This document shows, piece by piece, positions 18,001 to 25,580 of a stretch of 44,254 bases of DNA. Positions within the stretch are counted from its first letter, which is position 1. Every line of letters starts with the position of its first letter. The notes beneath the pieces were generated by a model. The model saw only the letters and a program-made list of their open reading frames with translations. It had not been told where the DNA came from and ran no database searches. The stretch is taken from contig ONQT01000011.1 of NCBI GenBank assembly GCA_900320045.1, forward strand, positions 1 to 44,254, given 5' to 3'. This stretch comes from an uncultured Prevotellaceae bacterium. GTDB lineage: Bacteria; Bacteroidota; Bacteroidia; Bacteroidales; Bacteroidaceae. The translations under genes were made by a program, and so were the position numbers.

Positions 18001-19348
18001 TGCCGATATCGCCGTTAGCCTTGATAATGCCCGTACCGCTCTGCTGGGTATAGATGTTCAGCGTATTGCCGCGATGTACCTGAATACCCTTTTTGGCGTT
18101 TATCGTCACACCGTCGTTAATAATCAGGTTGACAGTGCCATTGACAACCACACGGTTGTTGAACTCTGCGTATTGGTCTGCTACCCACCAACCTTCGTTC
18201 CAGGTTTCCATGTTGAGAACAGATGTCGGATTCTGTGCTGTCTGCCTTTGCCCATTAGCGTCAATATAGCAGTTTTCAGGAATGCTTGCAGCATCGAATG
18301 GCTTGATGGAACCGCTGCATGTCACGTTAGCACCAGCAGCTATCGTCACCTTTCCACCTTTGTTTTGACCGCTAAAGAGTTCCTTACTATAGCCGATGTC
18401 GCCGTTTGCCGTGGTGGTACCACCAGTAAACTCGATATCCGGACAGGTCAGTGTACCATCTGTCGATCCATTGTATCCAAGGCCGATAGCAGCACCATAA
18501 CTGCTATTAGCCGTCACATTTCCACCATTGATAGTGATGGTTTTCAGAGTTCCCATATTGCCACCACCGATGCCAGCAGCTGCATAGCCGCCAGTAGCGT
18601 TGACTGTACCGCCATTGATGGTGATGCTGCCCGTGATGTTATTGACATAGGTGTTGTTTCCATAGGGAGGATCCTTGCATATTTCACCGCTACATTCACT
18701 GCTGCCGATACCTGCGGCGCCACCAGCTTTGGTGTAATAATAATACCACGTTCCACCTTGAGCATTGATAGTGCCGCCGTTAATAATAATAGTTCCCAAA
18801 CCATGAGGAACGAGCATGAAAGCCTGTGTCTGAGTGTTCTGGTGATTACCCAGTGAGCCGATACCGGCACCACCACCATAATTTTTTCCACCATTAGCAT
18901 TTAGCGTACCTGTACTGGCAGCGGTTATCTCCAGAGTACAACCGTAAGGTACAGAGATGCCCGCACCACCGAAGCCAGCCTTCAGGGTATTTGTTCCATG
19001 AACGGTCAAGTGCAGCGTGGCGCCATTAGCCAATGCGATACCCGAGCGGGGTGAAAGCGCCTCAGAATAGTTGGCGTCAAAGCCGTCGATGGTCAGGTTC
19101 AGTTCAATTCCGTCAACCACGATGGCTCCTGCGCTGGTAAAGGTCCCACTATTTCCTGCGTAACTGTTTGCAGGCACAGTACCTGTAACACTCTTGTTGT
19201 TGTACTGATTCTTGTTAGTGCTGTTGATGACCACAGCGGAATTCTGCGTAATGTCAGCTGCCCACACATTGAACGAAGCAAGTATTACGAGACTCAGCGT
19301 TAGCACTGAGCGCATACATTTGTGCTGTTTCAATTTTAATGGTTTCAT
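15065..19348 (-). CDS. giant repeat-rich surface protein with InlB-type repeats and T9SS-type tail
   Basis: 1427 residues. The signal peptide lies in MRSVLTLSLVILASFNVWAA; MKPLKLKQHKC or the internal Met at residue 12 may be the start. Residues of about 90-600 hold many copies of a degenerate unit like TITINGGTVxAxGGxxxAGIGxG, as in calcium/carbohydrate-binding beta-solenoid proteins. Residues of about 640-890 hold four InlB-B/Listeria-Bacteroides type repeats (e.g. GYTFGGWF..TTLYAKWTQ and GYYFTGWTYEGQ). An ATCTEDG...TPATGHEWG segment follows, then a beta-helix-like stretch (LTIKNGTFTGRINN). It ends LYNLAGQRVNQSAKGIYIKNGRKVVIK. An adhesin or glycan-binding role is inferred from domains only; no catalytic motif was seen. 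It lies next to sprA and is followed by acidic peptide A. Confidence 0.85.
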   Translation of the reverse strand: MKPLKLKQHKCMRSVLTLSLVILASFNVWAADITQNSAVVINSTNKNQYNNKSVTGTVPANSYAGNSGTFTSAGAIVVDGIELNLTIDGFDANYSEALSPRSGIALANGATLHLTVHGTNTLKAGFGGAGISVPYGCTLEITAASTGTLNANGGKNYGGGAGIGSLGNHQNTQTQAFMLVPHGLGTIIINGGTINAQGGTWYYYYTKAGGAAGIGSSECSGEICKDPPYGNNTYVNNITGSITINGGTVNATGGYAAAGIGGGNMGTLKTITINGGNVTANSSYGAAIGLGYNGSTDGTLTCPDIEFTGGTTTANGDIGYSKELFSGQNKGGKVTIAAGANVTCSGSIKPFDAASIPENCYIDANGQRQTAQNPTSVLNMETWNEGWWVADQYAEFNNRVVVNGTVNLIINDGVTINAKKGIQVHRGNTLNIYTQQSGTGIIKANGDIGNSGIGGGYVKGRSGTFEDKSCGTINIYGGTIEAKGGDSGAGIGSGYVKSETTDGGTINIYGGTITAWGNDGSAGIGSGEISDAGKFTNPQTIHIYGGNVTAYNGGRGSAGIGKGRNGKNGEITLSWSKTSDAIYANGYGGNVTLENVFVLENTETVAKLSNISGKKLVTPVAISFAAGGGWGHMNDVTTAYGRNYPLPECTFTPPTDKEFLHWNVDESAYNVGDEIVVTENTIVTAMWKEVPRTVQFNLNGHGEAVDSQVIPYDETAAEPTAPTAAGYTFGGWFKEQTCITRWNFATERITSHTTLYAKWTQNAYAIVYNLDGGIETTSNPLSYTIEDADIILAAPVKTGYYFTGWTYEGQNEPAMSVTIPHGSTGNRSYTANWHIAQFTISFNTGDAEPTVESITQDYDTEVTAPSVNLKKAKHIFYGWDNFPSRMPAEDTVTEPIWICLSPVEAREATCTEDGMIACYYANRRYYREEADGITYTVLTPNEYKTPATGHEWGNPEWTWDNNNYNGMLMARLKLECSRCHYTDMSVISSFDTKVTTEPTVTTDGVLTYTAKANVGGTEYSDTHEEAIPRTGVAAKIGNTEYPYLETALEAAQDNDVVTLCQDVYDPAETYGTPNAIHHSIILDMNGHSVHLAGICVDNNLTIKNGTFTGRINNYATGNDYTLTLDNATLNCEGFYNSEYDIWQTCLEWLARNIAVTNGSVMYISGSTYLGGGAEDGFHLTIDGNSSVVLSNATLSGYNKNRVRSEFTKYLPAGYTLNNKGKVEYENSEYCGFVTLQLNSTDIMAKQANGVYWATYYNGATGYRIDANENACAYTATVSNTTITLHKLGKVIPAGTAVILVGDDNRITMSISNDDAEHVVANDLQGVDVSTQTSSLGTGTFYVLGNKNSKFGFHEYTGNSMPARKAYLMLSVAAAHELNIVFGDEATGIGAVKGLSDDSGELYNLAGQRVNQSAKGIYIKNGRKVVIK

Positions 19349-19379
19349 TGCGTTGTAAAATTATAATATAATTTGCCCG

Positions 19380-19411
19380 CAAAGTTAAGCATTTAAAACG
19401 AAAAAAACAAG
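19380..19411 (-). promoter_or_regulatory. promoter of the giant surface-protein operon
   Basis: Minus-strand TAACTTTG (19387-19380) with CTTG 20 bases upstream (19411-19408). It lies 31 bases before the start codon at 19348. Confidence 0.65.
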
Positions 19412-19504
19412 TAAACCACCATTAAACTCAAACGGAACCGCCCTTTTGTATGCATAGAAATTTGACCTCGAATGTGTGGGAGGCCTTGTAGGCAGCTTTT
19501 GAGT

Positions 19505-19545
19505 GGTAAATTCTGCCGTTTACTCCCTTTGCGGTAGATTTTACC
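19505..19545. promoter_or_regulatory. dyad upstream of the GH3 promoter, candidate operator
   Basis: GGTAAATTCTGCCG (19505-19518) and CGGTAGATTTTACC (19532-19545) are inverted copies matching at 12 of 14 bases, 13 bases apart. They end 23 bases before the GH3 -7 box. The position suits an activator or repressor site. This is sequence symmetry only. Confidence 0.4.
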
Positions 19546-19568
19546 CCCATCGGGCCTCTGTTATTTAT

Positions 19569-19576
19569 TACTTTTG
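19569..19576 (+). promoter_or_regulatory. -7 promoter box for the GH3 gene
   Basis: TACTTTTG fits TAnnTTTG and lies 27 bases before the ATG at 19604. No clear -33 element is seen, consistent with need for an activator. Confidence 0.55.
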
Positions 19577-19603
19577 CAGCAGAAACGTAACTAAAAGCAT
19601 GTA

Positions 19604-22600
19604 ATGATGAAAAGATATGTAATTACCGTGATGATGCTGATGCTCGTAGCGTCACTTTCCGTTCAGGCTATTCCCTACGACCTGGACAAGTATCCCTGGC
19701 TCGACAAGAGCAAGAGTTTCCATGAGCGTGCTGTGTTGCTCGTCAAAGAACTTACCCTGCGTGAGAAAGTTGACCAGTTGGGCAATAACGTCAGCGAGCC
19801 TATCAAGCGCGACGGCGAGGTGATCCTTCCAGCCTACCAGTACTGGAACGAGGCCCTGCACGGCGTAGCCCGTTCAGGTGCTGCCACCAGTTTCCCGGAG
19901 TCCAAGGGTATGTCGGCTACATGGGACCCTCAGCTGGTGTTCGACTGTGCCAACGCTACTTCTGACGAGGCCCGCTGGTATCATGTGAACAAGGGCAAGG
20001 GCCTGAACTACTGGAGTCCTACCATCAATATGGCGCGTGACCCGCGCTGGGGCCGCGACGAGGAGAACTACGGTGAGGACCCTTTCCTGGCTGGTACTTT
20101 AGGTGTTCAGTTTGTGAAGGGTTTCCAGGGCGAGATTACTCCTGAGACACCTTATTATAAATTAGTAGCTACCGCCAAGCACTTCGCTGCCAACAACTAT
20201 GAGCAGGGCCGCCAGTCGACGACTTCGTTCGTAACGGAGAAGAACATGCGCGAATACTACTTGCCTGCCTTCAAGATGTGTGTGGAGCAGGCTGACGTCA
20301 AGAGTATCATGGCAGCCTATAATGCCCTGTCGACGGATATCAATGAGAAGGACGCCAACAACAAGGGCTATGACGCAGCCCACGGCGGTCTGCCCTGTGC
20401 CGGCAACAGGATGCTGCTGACCGATATTCTGCGTAAGGAGTGGGGCTTCTCGGGCTATGTCACCAGTGACTGTGCCGGCGTGGCCTGCATTCACCGTGCC
20501 ACCAAGCACCTCTATTTCGGTCCCTATACCGCCGGACAGGTTAACGACGGTACCGCCTTTGACGTGATTCATGCTCCGTATGCCAACGCTACCGAGGAGG
20601 AGCAGATGATGGAAGCCCGTTCTGTGTCGCTGGCCATCAAGGCCGGTCTGGACACGAACTGCGAGTTCATGAGCCGTTCGTCGGTCATCCAGCGTGCCGG
20701 TGTCAATGCCGTCACTCCTGACTTTCAGGCTAAGGAGACAGCAGCCCCTAATGGTCAGAAGTATGTCAACCTGACGGAGGAAGACATTGACCAGGCCGTC
20801 ATCCGAGTGCTTGAAACGCGTTTCGCCTTGGGAGAGTTTGACGACTATGTGTACCCTGTAACCAACACCTTGGAGAGCGAAGCCAATCAGGCTCTTGCCC
20901 TGAAGGCTGCACAGAAGTCGATGGTGCTGATGAAGAACGAGGGCAACCTGCTGCCCATCGGCACGGATAAGAAGGTGGCGCTGATTGGACCCTATGCCGA
21001 TGCCATCATGCTGGGTGACTATAGCGGTACACCGACTTATACCACCACACCTTATCAGGCCTTTGCCAAGAAGCTCAATTTCACGCTTCCCACCTCACTG
21101 GTGGCTAGCAACTTCGGCGCTGTGCCCTTCACGGAAGCCGTGGCTTCCAAGCGCGGCGCTGCCAGTAATGACAAGGGTGCGGGCAACTTGGAGAACACCG
21201 CTCCTGGCGACATCTTCCTCTATAAGGATGTCTATTTCGGCGAGATGGGCTGCACCAAGTTCGAGATGTCTTGCGGTGCGAAGAACACAGGTGTGGGTAC
21301 CGTTAGCTTCATCCTGGACAACAAGGACAATGCACCGTTCCTTACCGTTAACAACCAGGACACAGGCGGCTGGACCAAGTGGGTGAAGATTGCCCAGAAT
21401 CTGGATGCAGCCTTGCAGACTACGCTGAAGGGCACGCACGACCTCTATGTGAAGTTCGGTGGCACACAGAGCTACGTAGGCAACTACCAGTACTTCCATT
21501 TCTTCAATCCCGACGAAGAGCTGATTCCCGCTATCGAGACTACCGGTCCGCTCTTTATGTGCGTCACCTCGCCCTCCGTCAACGAGAAGGCCACCGACAA
21601 GATGATTGCCCGTGCCAAGGCTGTCGCTGAGAAAGCCGACGTCGTCGTGTTCCTGGGCGGAACCGACTTCTCGAAGCCCGACGATCATGCCACAGGTACC
21701 GAGGGCCACGACCGCTGGCAGCTGACCCTGCCCGGCAATCAGGAGGAGGTGCTGAAGGCTGTCAAGGAAGTCAATCCTAACGTCGTACTGGTACTGGAGA
21801 GCGGTTCGTCACTTGACATTACGTGGGCCAAGGAGAACGTCCCGGCTATTCTGGAGGCATGGTACGGCGGCCAGGCCCAGGGACAGGCCATCTGCGATGC
21901 CATCTATGGCGACATCAACCCGGGCGGCAAGCTGACCTCTACATGGTATAACAGCATCAACGAACTGCCCCAAGAGAGTCAGTCGTCATTCAAGCGCAAG
22001 GGTATGATGGAGTACAATATCGACGAATGGGGCTATACCTATATGTATTACGGCAAGGGTACGAAGAACCAGGGCAAGCAGGCTGCCAAGCCCATGTACC
22101 CCTTCGGTTACGGCTTGAGCTATACCACCTTCGGCTACAGCGACTTCAATATTCCCGGTATCTTTAATATGGACGAGACGAAGGACGTAACGCTGACCGT
22201 CTCCAATACCGGCAGCCGCGATGGCGACGAGGTCATCCAGGTCTATGCAGCCTTCCCCGGCTCTACCGTTGGCCGTCCCATCAAGAAGCTGGTAGGCTTC
22301 AAGCGCGTCACCGTTCCCGCCAACCAGTCGGTACAGGTCACAATCCCCGTGGCTCACGACAGCTTCTCTTACTACGACGAGAGTACCCATACCTTCCGTA
22401 CGGAGAGCAATGCCGAGTTGCAGATAGCCACCTCCAGTGACGATGCCGACATCAAGTATCGTCAGGCCGTCAGCACACAGGCAGGTACAGTAGGCGAAAC
22501 CTATATCTCCACCCACATCGACGAGATTCCTGCCGTCATGGGTAACCAGTTGAGGAATACGGACCATATCTACACCGTCCTGGGCGCCTATGTCGGTTCT

Positions 22601-22669
22601 GCCAGCTGCTATGACAGTCTGCCGAAGGGCGTCTATGTACTGAACGGTGTCAAGTACATCAAGAAGTAA
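19604..22669 (+). CDS. secreted GH3 glycosidase, beta-xylosidase/glucosidase type, with inserted binding module
   Basis: 1021 residues. A signal peptide (MMKRYVITVMMLMLVASLSVQA) is followed by the GH3 barrel with YQYWNEALHGVARSG (79-92, typical of xylosidase-like GH3 enzymes), NMARDPRWGR, KHF (192-194) and nucleophile D289 in SGYVTSDCAG. The alpha/beta sandwich domain starts near KSMVLMKNEGNLLPI. Residues of about 525-640 form an insert (GDIFLYKDVYFGEMG..YFHFFNP) resembling a CBM6-like jelly roll inside domain 2. An FnIII-like domain (TLTVSNTGSRDGDEVIQVY) follows. The end (LPKGVYVLNGVKYIKK) looks like a degenerate export tail. It removes terminal sugars from oligosaccharides, xylose or glucose being likely. 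It is single-gene, convergent with the regulator. Confidence 0.9.
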   Translation: MMKRYVITVMMLMLVASLSVQAIPYDLDKYPWLDKSKSFHERAVLLVKELTLREKVDQLGNNVSEPIKRDGEVILPAYQYWNEALHGVARSGAATSFPESKGMSATWDPQLVFDCANATSDEARWYHVNKGKGLNYWSPTINMARDPRWGRDEENYGEDPFLAGTLGVQFVKGFQGEITPETPYYKLVATAKHFAANNYEQGRQSTTSFVTEKNMREYYLPAFKMCVEQADVKSIMAAYNALSTDINEKDANNKGYDAAHGGLPCAGNRMLLTDILRKEWGFSGYVTSDCAGVACIHRATKHLYFGPYTAGQVNDGTAFDVIHAPYANATEEEQMMEARSVSLAIKAGLDTNCEFMSRSSVIQRAGVNAVTPDFQAKETAAPNGQKYVNLTEEDIDQAVIRVLETRFALGEFDDYVYPVTNTLESEANQALALKAAQKSMVLMKNEGNLLPIGTDKKVALIGPYADAIMLGDYSGTPTYTTTPYQAFAKKLNFTLPTSLVASNFGAVPFTEAVASKRGAASNDKGAGNLENTAPGDIFLYKDVYFGEMGCTKFEMSCGAKNTGVGTVSFILDNKDNAPFLTVNNQDTGGWTKWVKIAQNLDAALQTTLKGTHDLYVKFGGTQSYVGNYQYFHFFNPDEELIPAIETTGPLFMCVTSPSVNEKATDKMIARAKAVAEKADVVVFLGGTDFSKPDDHATGTEGHDRWQLTLPGNQEEVLKAVKEVNPNVVLVLESGSSLDITWAKENVPAILEAWYGGQAQGQAICDAIYGDINPGGKLTSTWYNSINELPQESQSSFKRKGMMEYNIDEWGYTYMYYGKGTKNQGKQAAKPMYPFGYGLSYTTFGYSDFNIPGIFNMDETKDVTLTVSNTGSRDGDEVIQVYAAFPGSTVGRPIKKLVGFKRVTVPANQSVQVTIPVAHDSFSYYDESTHTFRTESNAELQIATSSDDADIKYRQAVSTQAGTVGETYISTHIDEIPAVMGNQLRNTDHIYTVLGAYVGSASCYDSLPKGVYVLNGVKYIKK

Positions 22670-22734
22670 GTTTTGAATGAGTAATGTTAGTTAGTAAGTT
22701 TCAAATGTTTAGTTAGTTTTTAAGTAGTAAAAAG

Positions 22735-22776
22735 GGAGAGAGTCCACGGTCAAACGGCTGTGGACTCTTTCTCTCT
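22735..22776. terminator. terminator after the GH3 gene, overlapping the regulator's 3' end
   Basis: GGAGAGAGTCCAC and GTGGACTCTTTCTCTCT pair across a 12-base loop. The right arm and part of the loop encode the last codons of the minus-strand regulator, whose stop is at 22750-22752, so one hairpin serves both convergent genes. Confidence 0.75.
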
Positions 22777-25497
22777 GTACTCAGACGGGGTCATTCCCGT
22801 CACTTTCTTGAAGCACTTGGTAAAGTACTTCGGGTCGGTGAATCCGATAGAGTAGGCAATTTCCGACACCGTCATCTTGCTGCGGGCAATGAGCTGCTGG
22901 GCACGCTGCATGCGAACCTGACGCAGGAAGTCGCTGGGCGACACGCCGACCAGATGCCTGATCTTCTCATAGAACACGGTGCGGCCCAGCCCGACGGTCT
23001 CTGCCATATCGTCAATCTTCAGTTCCTCGTCGCTGATGTGCTCTTCAATAAATGCCATCAGGCGATTCATCATCACCTCGTCCTCGTCCACAATCTTTGG
23101 CTCCGACAGGTGGTATTCCTTCCCCTCGCCTTGGGGGGCTGGGGCAGCGGTGACGTCGGGAGTGGCAGTGAGACCCTCCTGTACTTTTTCCTGTAAGTCG
23201 CGGTACTGGCGCATGATACTTTCCAGTCGCTGTTCACGCTCCCGGGCACGGCGCCGGTGGCCGAGATAGGTGATGGTGAGCCAGGTGGCCAGTCCTATAA
23301 TCATCAGAATAGCGACGAAGCGTACCCAGCCGCGTTCCCAGAAGGTGGGAACGACATCAATGATGAGCATGGTCTCGTTGTCCGTCCAGACGCCGTCGCT
23401 GTTGGTGCTCTTGACGATGAGGCGGTGCTGGCCGGGTTGCAGCTCGCTGAAGGAAATGGCAGGCTGCTGACCAATATAGTTCCATTGCTCGCTGTTATCC
23501 ATGCGGTAGGCATAGCGCATCAGGTAGTTGTCGTCATAGTCCAGTGCCGCAAAGTAGATGGTCAGGTTGCGCTGGTCCTTCTCTATCGTCAGCGTCTGGC
23601 GGTTCAGGATGGGGTACTCCTGCTCCTCGCCCTGATAGCGCAGACTGGTAAAGACAATGTTGGGCTGGTAGTCGCTCTTCTGGGTCTCCTGGACGTTGAA
23701 GGACAGCACGCCTCCCAAGGCTCCTGCCCACAGATGGTTGTCCTTGCTGAGGGCGGGGAGTGCCTCCGTCAGTTCTGCAGGCACATCCATGCTGGTAGGT
23801 CCGAAGGGCAACAGGCGGTTTGTCTTGCGGTTGTACATGTTCACTTCCGTCTCGCGCACAACCCATATATTGCCCTGTCGGTCTTCCTGCAGCGATAGCG
23901 CGCTTCCGGCGCCACGGTTCATGGCGGTTGCCGTCTGTAGCCGCAGGTTGTCCTGCAACAGACGGGTGCTTTTCAGTTGCTGGATGCCACCGCCTAACGT
24001 GATGACAAAGATGCTGCCGTCCTGACAGACCAGCGTCTGCAGCACGTCGTTGGTCCGCAACGATGTCGTGTCGCACTGTTCGTGGTTGGTGGTGAAGAAC
24101 TTGATGTCCTGTGGATGGTTGCTATGCTGGTTGCTGAAGGTTACCAGTCCGTTGGTGCATGACAGCAGAATAGTGCCGTGCTTGTCGTGGGCGACACGCC
24201 GGATGCGGTTGAACTCCTGTTGCGGATACTGCTTCAGCTCGTTGCCGCTATGGACGAATTGCAGCTCTTGGCTGCTGCCTCCTGGCTGCTGTCTCCTGAC
24301 AAGATTCAGTCCGCCGTCGTAGGTGCCAATCCAGATGTTGCCTTGCTCGTCTTCGTCAATATCATAGATGTTCGCATGGCTCAGCGAATAGGGCTTCTGC
24401 TGGTCGGGCATGTAGTGGCTGACACCCTTCCCGTCAGCCCAGACAACGTAGAGGCCCTGTCCTTTCGTTCCAATCCATACGTTGCTCTTCGAGTCCTCCT
24501 TCATGCAGTAGATGCTCTGTGTGAACGGCACCTGTGAGCCGGACGGCTTGCCTTGTGGATTGAGCCAGCCCGTCAGTCGGCGGCTGCTGTCGTAGATGGC
24601 GATGTAGCCGTTTTTCGTTCCTGCCCATGTGGTGCCGTCGCGCCGGCACAGCACGGCACGAGTCTGCTGCGAGGGCTCCAGGGGCAACAGTTGCATGCGG
24701 TAGTGTCGGAAGTTGACCAGCGACAATCCCTCCGACGACCAGTACCAGAGATTGCCCTGCTGGTCGGTCATATACTTGTCGATATGGTGCTGGCGGACGT
24801 AGGCTTCGGCTTCTGAATTCTGAAGCCAGTTGTCGCCGTTGGGATAGTTGGTGAAGACGCCTTTGCGCACCTCCTTGCTTCCGTAGCGCATCATGCCGAG
24901 GTCGGTCACCATCCATTCCCGTCCCTGCGGGTCGGTTTCTATCTTCTGGATATAGTTGCCATAGATGCTCTTGCCCTTCTTGCCCCACACCTCCATGCGG
25001 TCGACGTCGGTAGGATGGCGTTCGTCGATACGCAGGTTCATCTCTCGTTGTTCGTCGGTTATCCAGACGTGTCCGGAGGGTAGGGTATAGATGTTGCGGG
25101 GCTTGACGGCCTGCCCGTATTTCTGTTCCACCAGGCGTCCGATGTTGATGAACTCGCAGCGGTGGGTGTCATAGAGATACAGTTCGTGGTCGTAGGTGCG
25201 TATCCAGATGTTGTCCTGCCCGTCAGCCTTGATGGCCGACAGGCGGTAGGTCGTCAGGGCATTGGGGCGTCCCCACGGTTCGCCGCGGAATGTTGAGAAC
25301 CTGTTGCCGTCGTAGCAGCACAGTCCGTTCCATGTGGCTATCCAGATGAGTCCCTTGTGGTCTTGCTCTACGGCAACGATGGCGTTGGCGGCCAGTCCGT
25401 CGCGAATGGTAAAATGGCGTACGCTGCATGCCGGTTGGGCACTCAGAGGGGCAGCGGTCAGTATGTAAATAAGTATTAGTAGTAATGTCCGTTTCAT
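22750..25497 (-). CDS. membrane one-component regulator: propeller sensor, Y_Y_Y, TM, AraC HTH
   Basis: 915 residues. A signal/anchor (MKRTLLLILIYILTAAPLSAQ) is followed by two-component-regulator propeller repeats (GLIWIATWNGLCCYDGNRFSTF, NVWIGTKGQGLYVV, NIWIGTYDGGLNLV) to about residue 640 and a Y_Y_Y-type Ig domain (NYLMRYAYRMDNSEQWNYIG..LQPGQHRLIVKSTNSDG). A transmembrane helix lies near 723-747 and a coiled segment near 748-775. A repeat-encoded linker (785-792) precedes an AraC-type HTH at about 815-910 (MAETVGLGRTVFYEKIRHL..SEIAYSIGFTDPKYFTKCFKKVTGMTPSEYR). The HisKA, HATPase and receiver domains of hybrid two-component systems are absent, so signalling would pass straight through the membrane. 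Its position next to the PL1 genes suggests it senses a pectin fragment and controls this region. Confidence 0.9.
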   Translation of the reverse strand: MKRTLLLILIYILTAAPLSAQPACSVRHFTIRDGLAANAIVAVEQDHKGLIWIATWNGLCCYDGNRFSTFRGEPWGRPNALTTYRLSAIKADGQDNIWIRTYDHELYLYDTHRCEFINIGRLVEQKYGQAVKPRNIYTLPSGHVWITDEQREMNLRIDERHPTDVDRMEVWGKKGKSIYGNYIQKIETDPQGREWMVTDLGMMRYGSKEVRKGVFTNYPNGDNWLQNSEAEAYVRQHHIDKYMTDQQGNLWYWSSEGLSLVNFRHYRMQLLPLEPSQQTRAVLCRRDGTTWAGTKNGYIAIYDSSRRLTGWLNPQGKPSGSQVPFTQSIYCMKEDSKSNVWIGTKGQGLYVVWADGKGVSHYMPDQQKPYSLSHANIYDIDEDEQGNIWIGTYDGGLNLVRRQQPGGSSQELQFVHSGNELKQYPQQEFNRIRRVAHDKHGTILLSCTNGLVTFSNQHSNHPQDIKFFTTNHEQCDTTSLRTNDVLQTLVCQDGSIFVITLGGGIQQLKSTRLLQDNLRLQTATAMNRGAGSALSLQEDRQGNIWVVRETEVNMYNRKTNRLLPFGPTSMDVPAELTEALPALSKDNHLWAGALGGVLSFNVQETQKSDYQPNIVFTSLRYQGEEQEYPILNRQTLTIEKDQRNLTIYFAALDYDDNYLMRYAYRMDNSEQWNYIGQQPAISFSELQPGQHRLIVKSTNSDGVWTDNETMLIIDVVPTFWERGWVRFVAILMIIGLATWLTITYLGHRRRAREREQRLESIMRQYRDLQEKVQEGLTATPDVTAAPAPQGEGKEYHLSEPKIVDEDEVMMNRLMAFIEEHISDEELKIDDMAETVGLGRTVFYEKIRHLVGVSPSDFLRQVRMQRAQQLIARSKMTVSEIAYSIGFTDPKYFTKCFKKVTGMTPSEYREKESTAV
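23118..23156 (-). repeat. GC-rich element in the regulator's linker
   Basis: On the minus strand, GCTGCCCCAGCCCCCCAAGG then CGAGGGGAAGG, translated AAPAPQGEGKE. It resembles the element in the amylase linker but is more diverged. It lies between the coiled segment and the DNA-binding domain. Confidence 0.6.
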
Positions 25498-25532
25498 CTG
25501 TTTCCCTTATTTGAGAATCCCGTTTGTGGGTG

Positions 25533-25564
25533 CAAAAATAAGGAAAATAGATGAAACAAACAAA
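25533..25564 (-). promoter_or_regulatory. promoter of the membrane regulator
   Basis: Minus-strand TATTTTTG (25540-25533) with TTTG 20 bases upstream (25564-25561). It lies 35 bases before the start codon at 25497, in the 83-base gap after the second PL1 gene. Confidence 0.6.
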
Positions 25565-25580
25565 TATTTTGTCATTTTTG

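Noticed and set aside
22750-25497. Full hybrid two-component system
   Set aside because: The sensor and HTH ends match, but no histidine kinase or receiver motifs occur between the TM helix and the HTH; only about 65 residues separate them.
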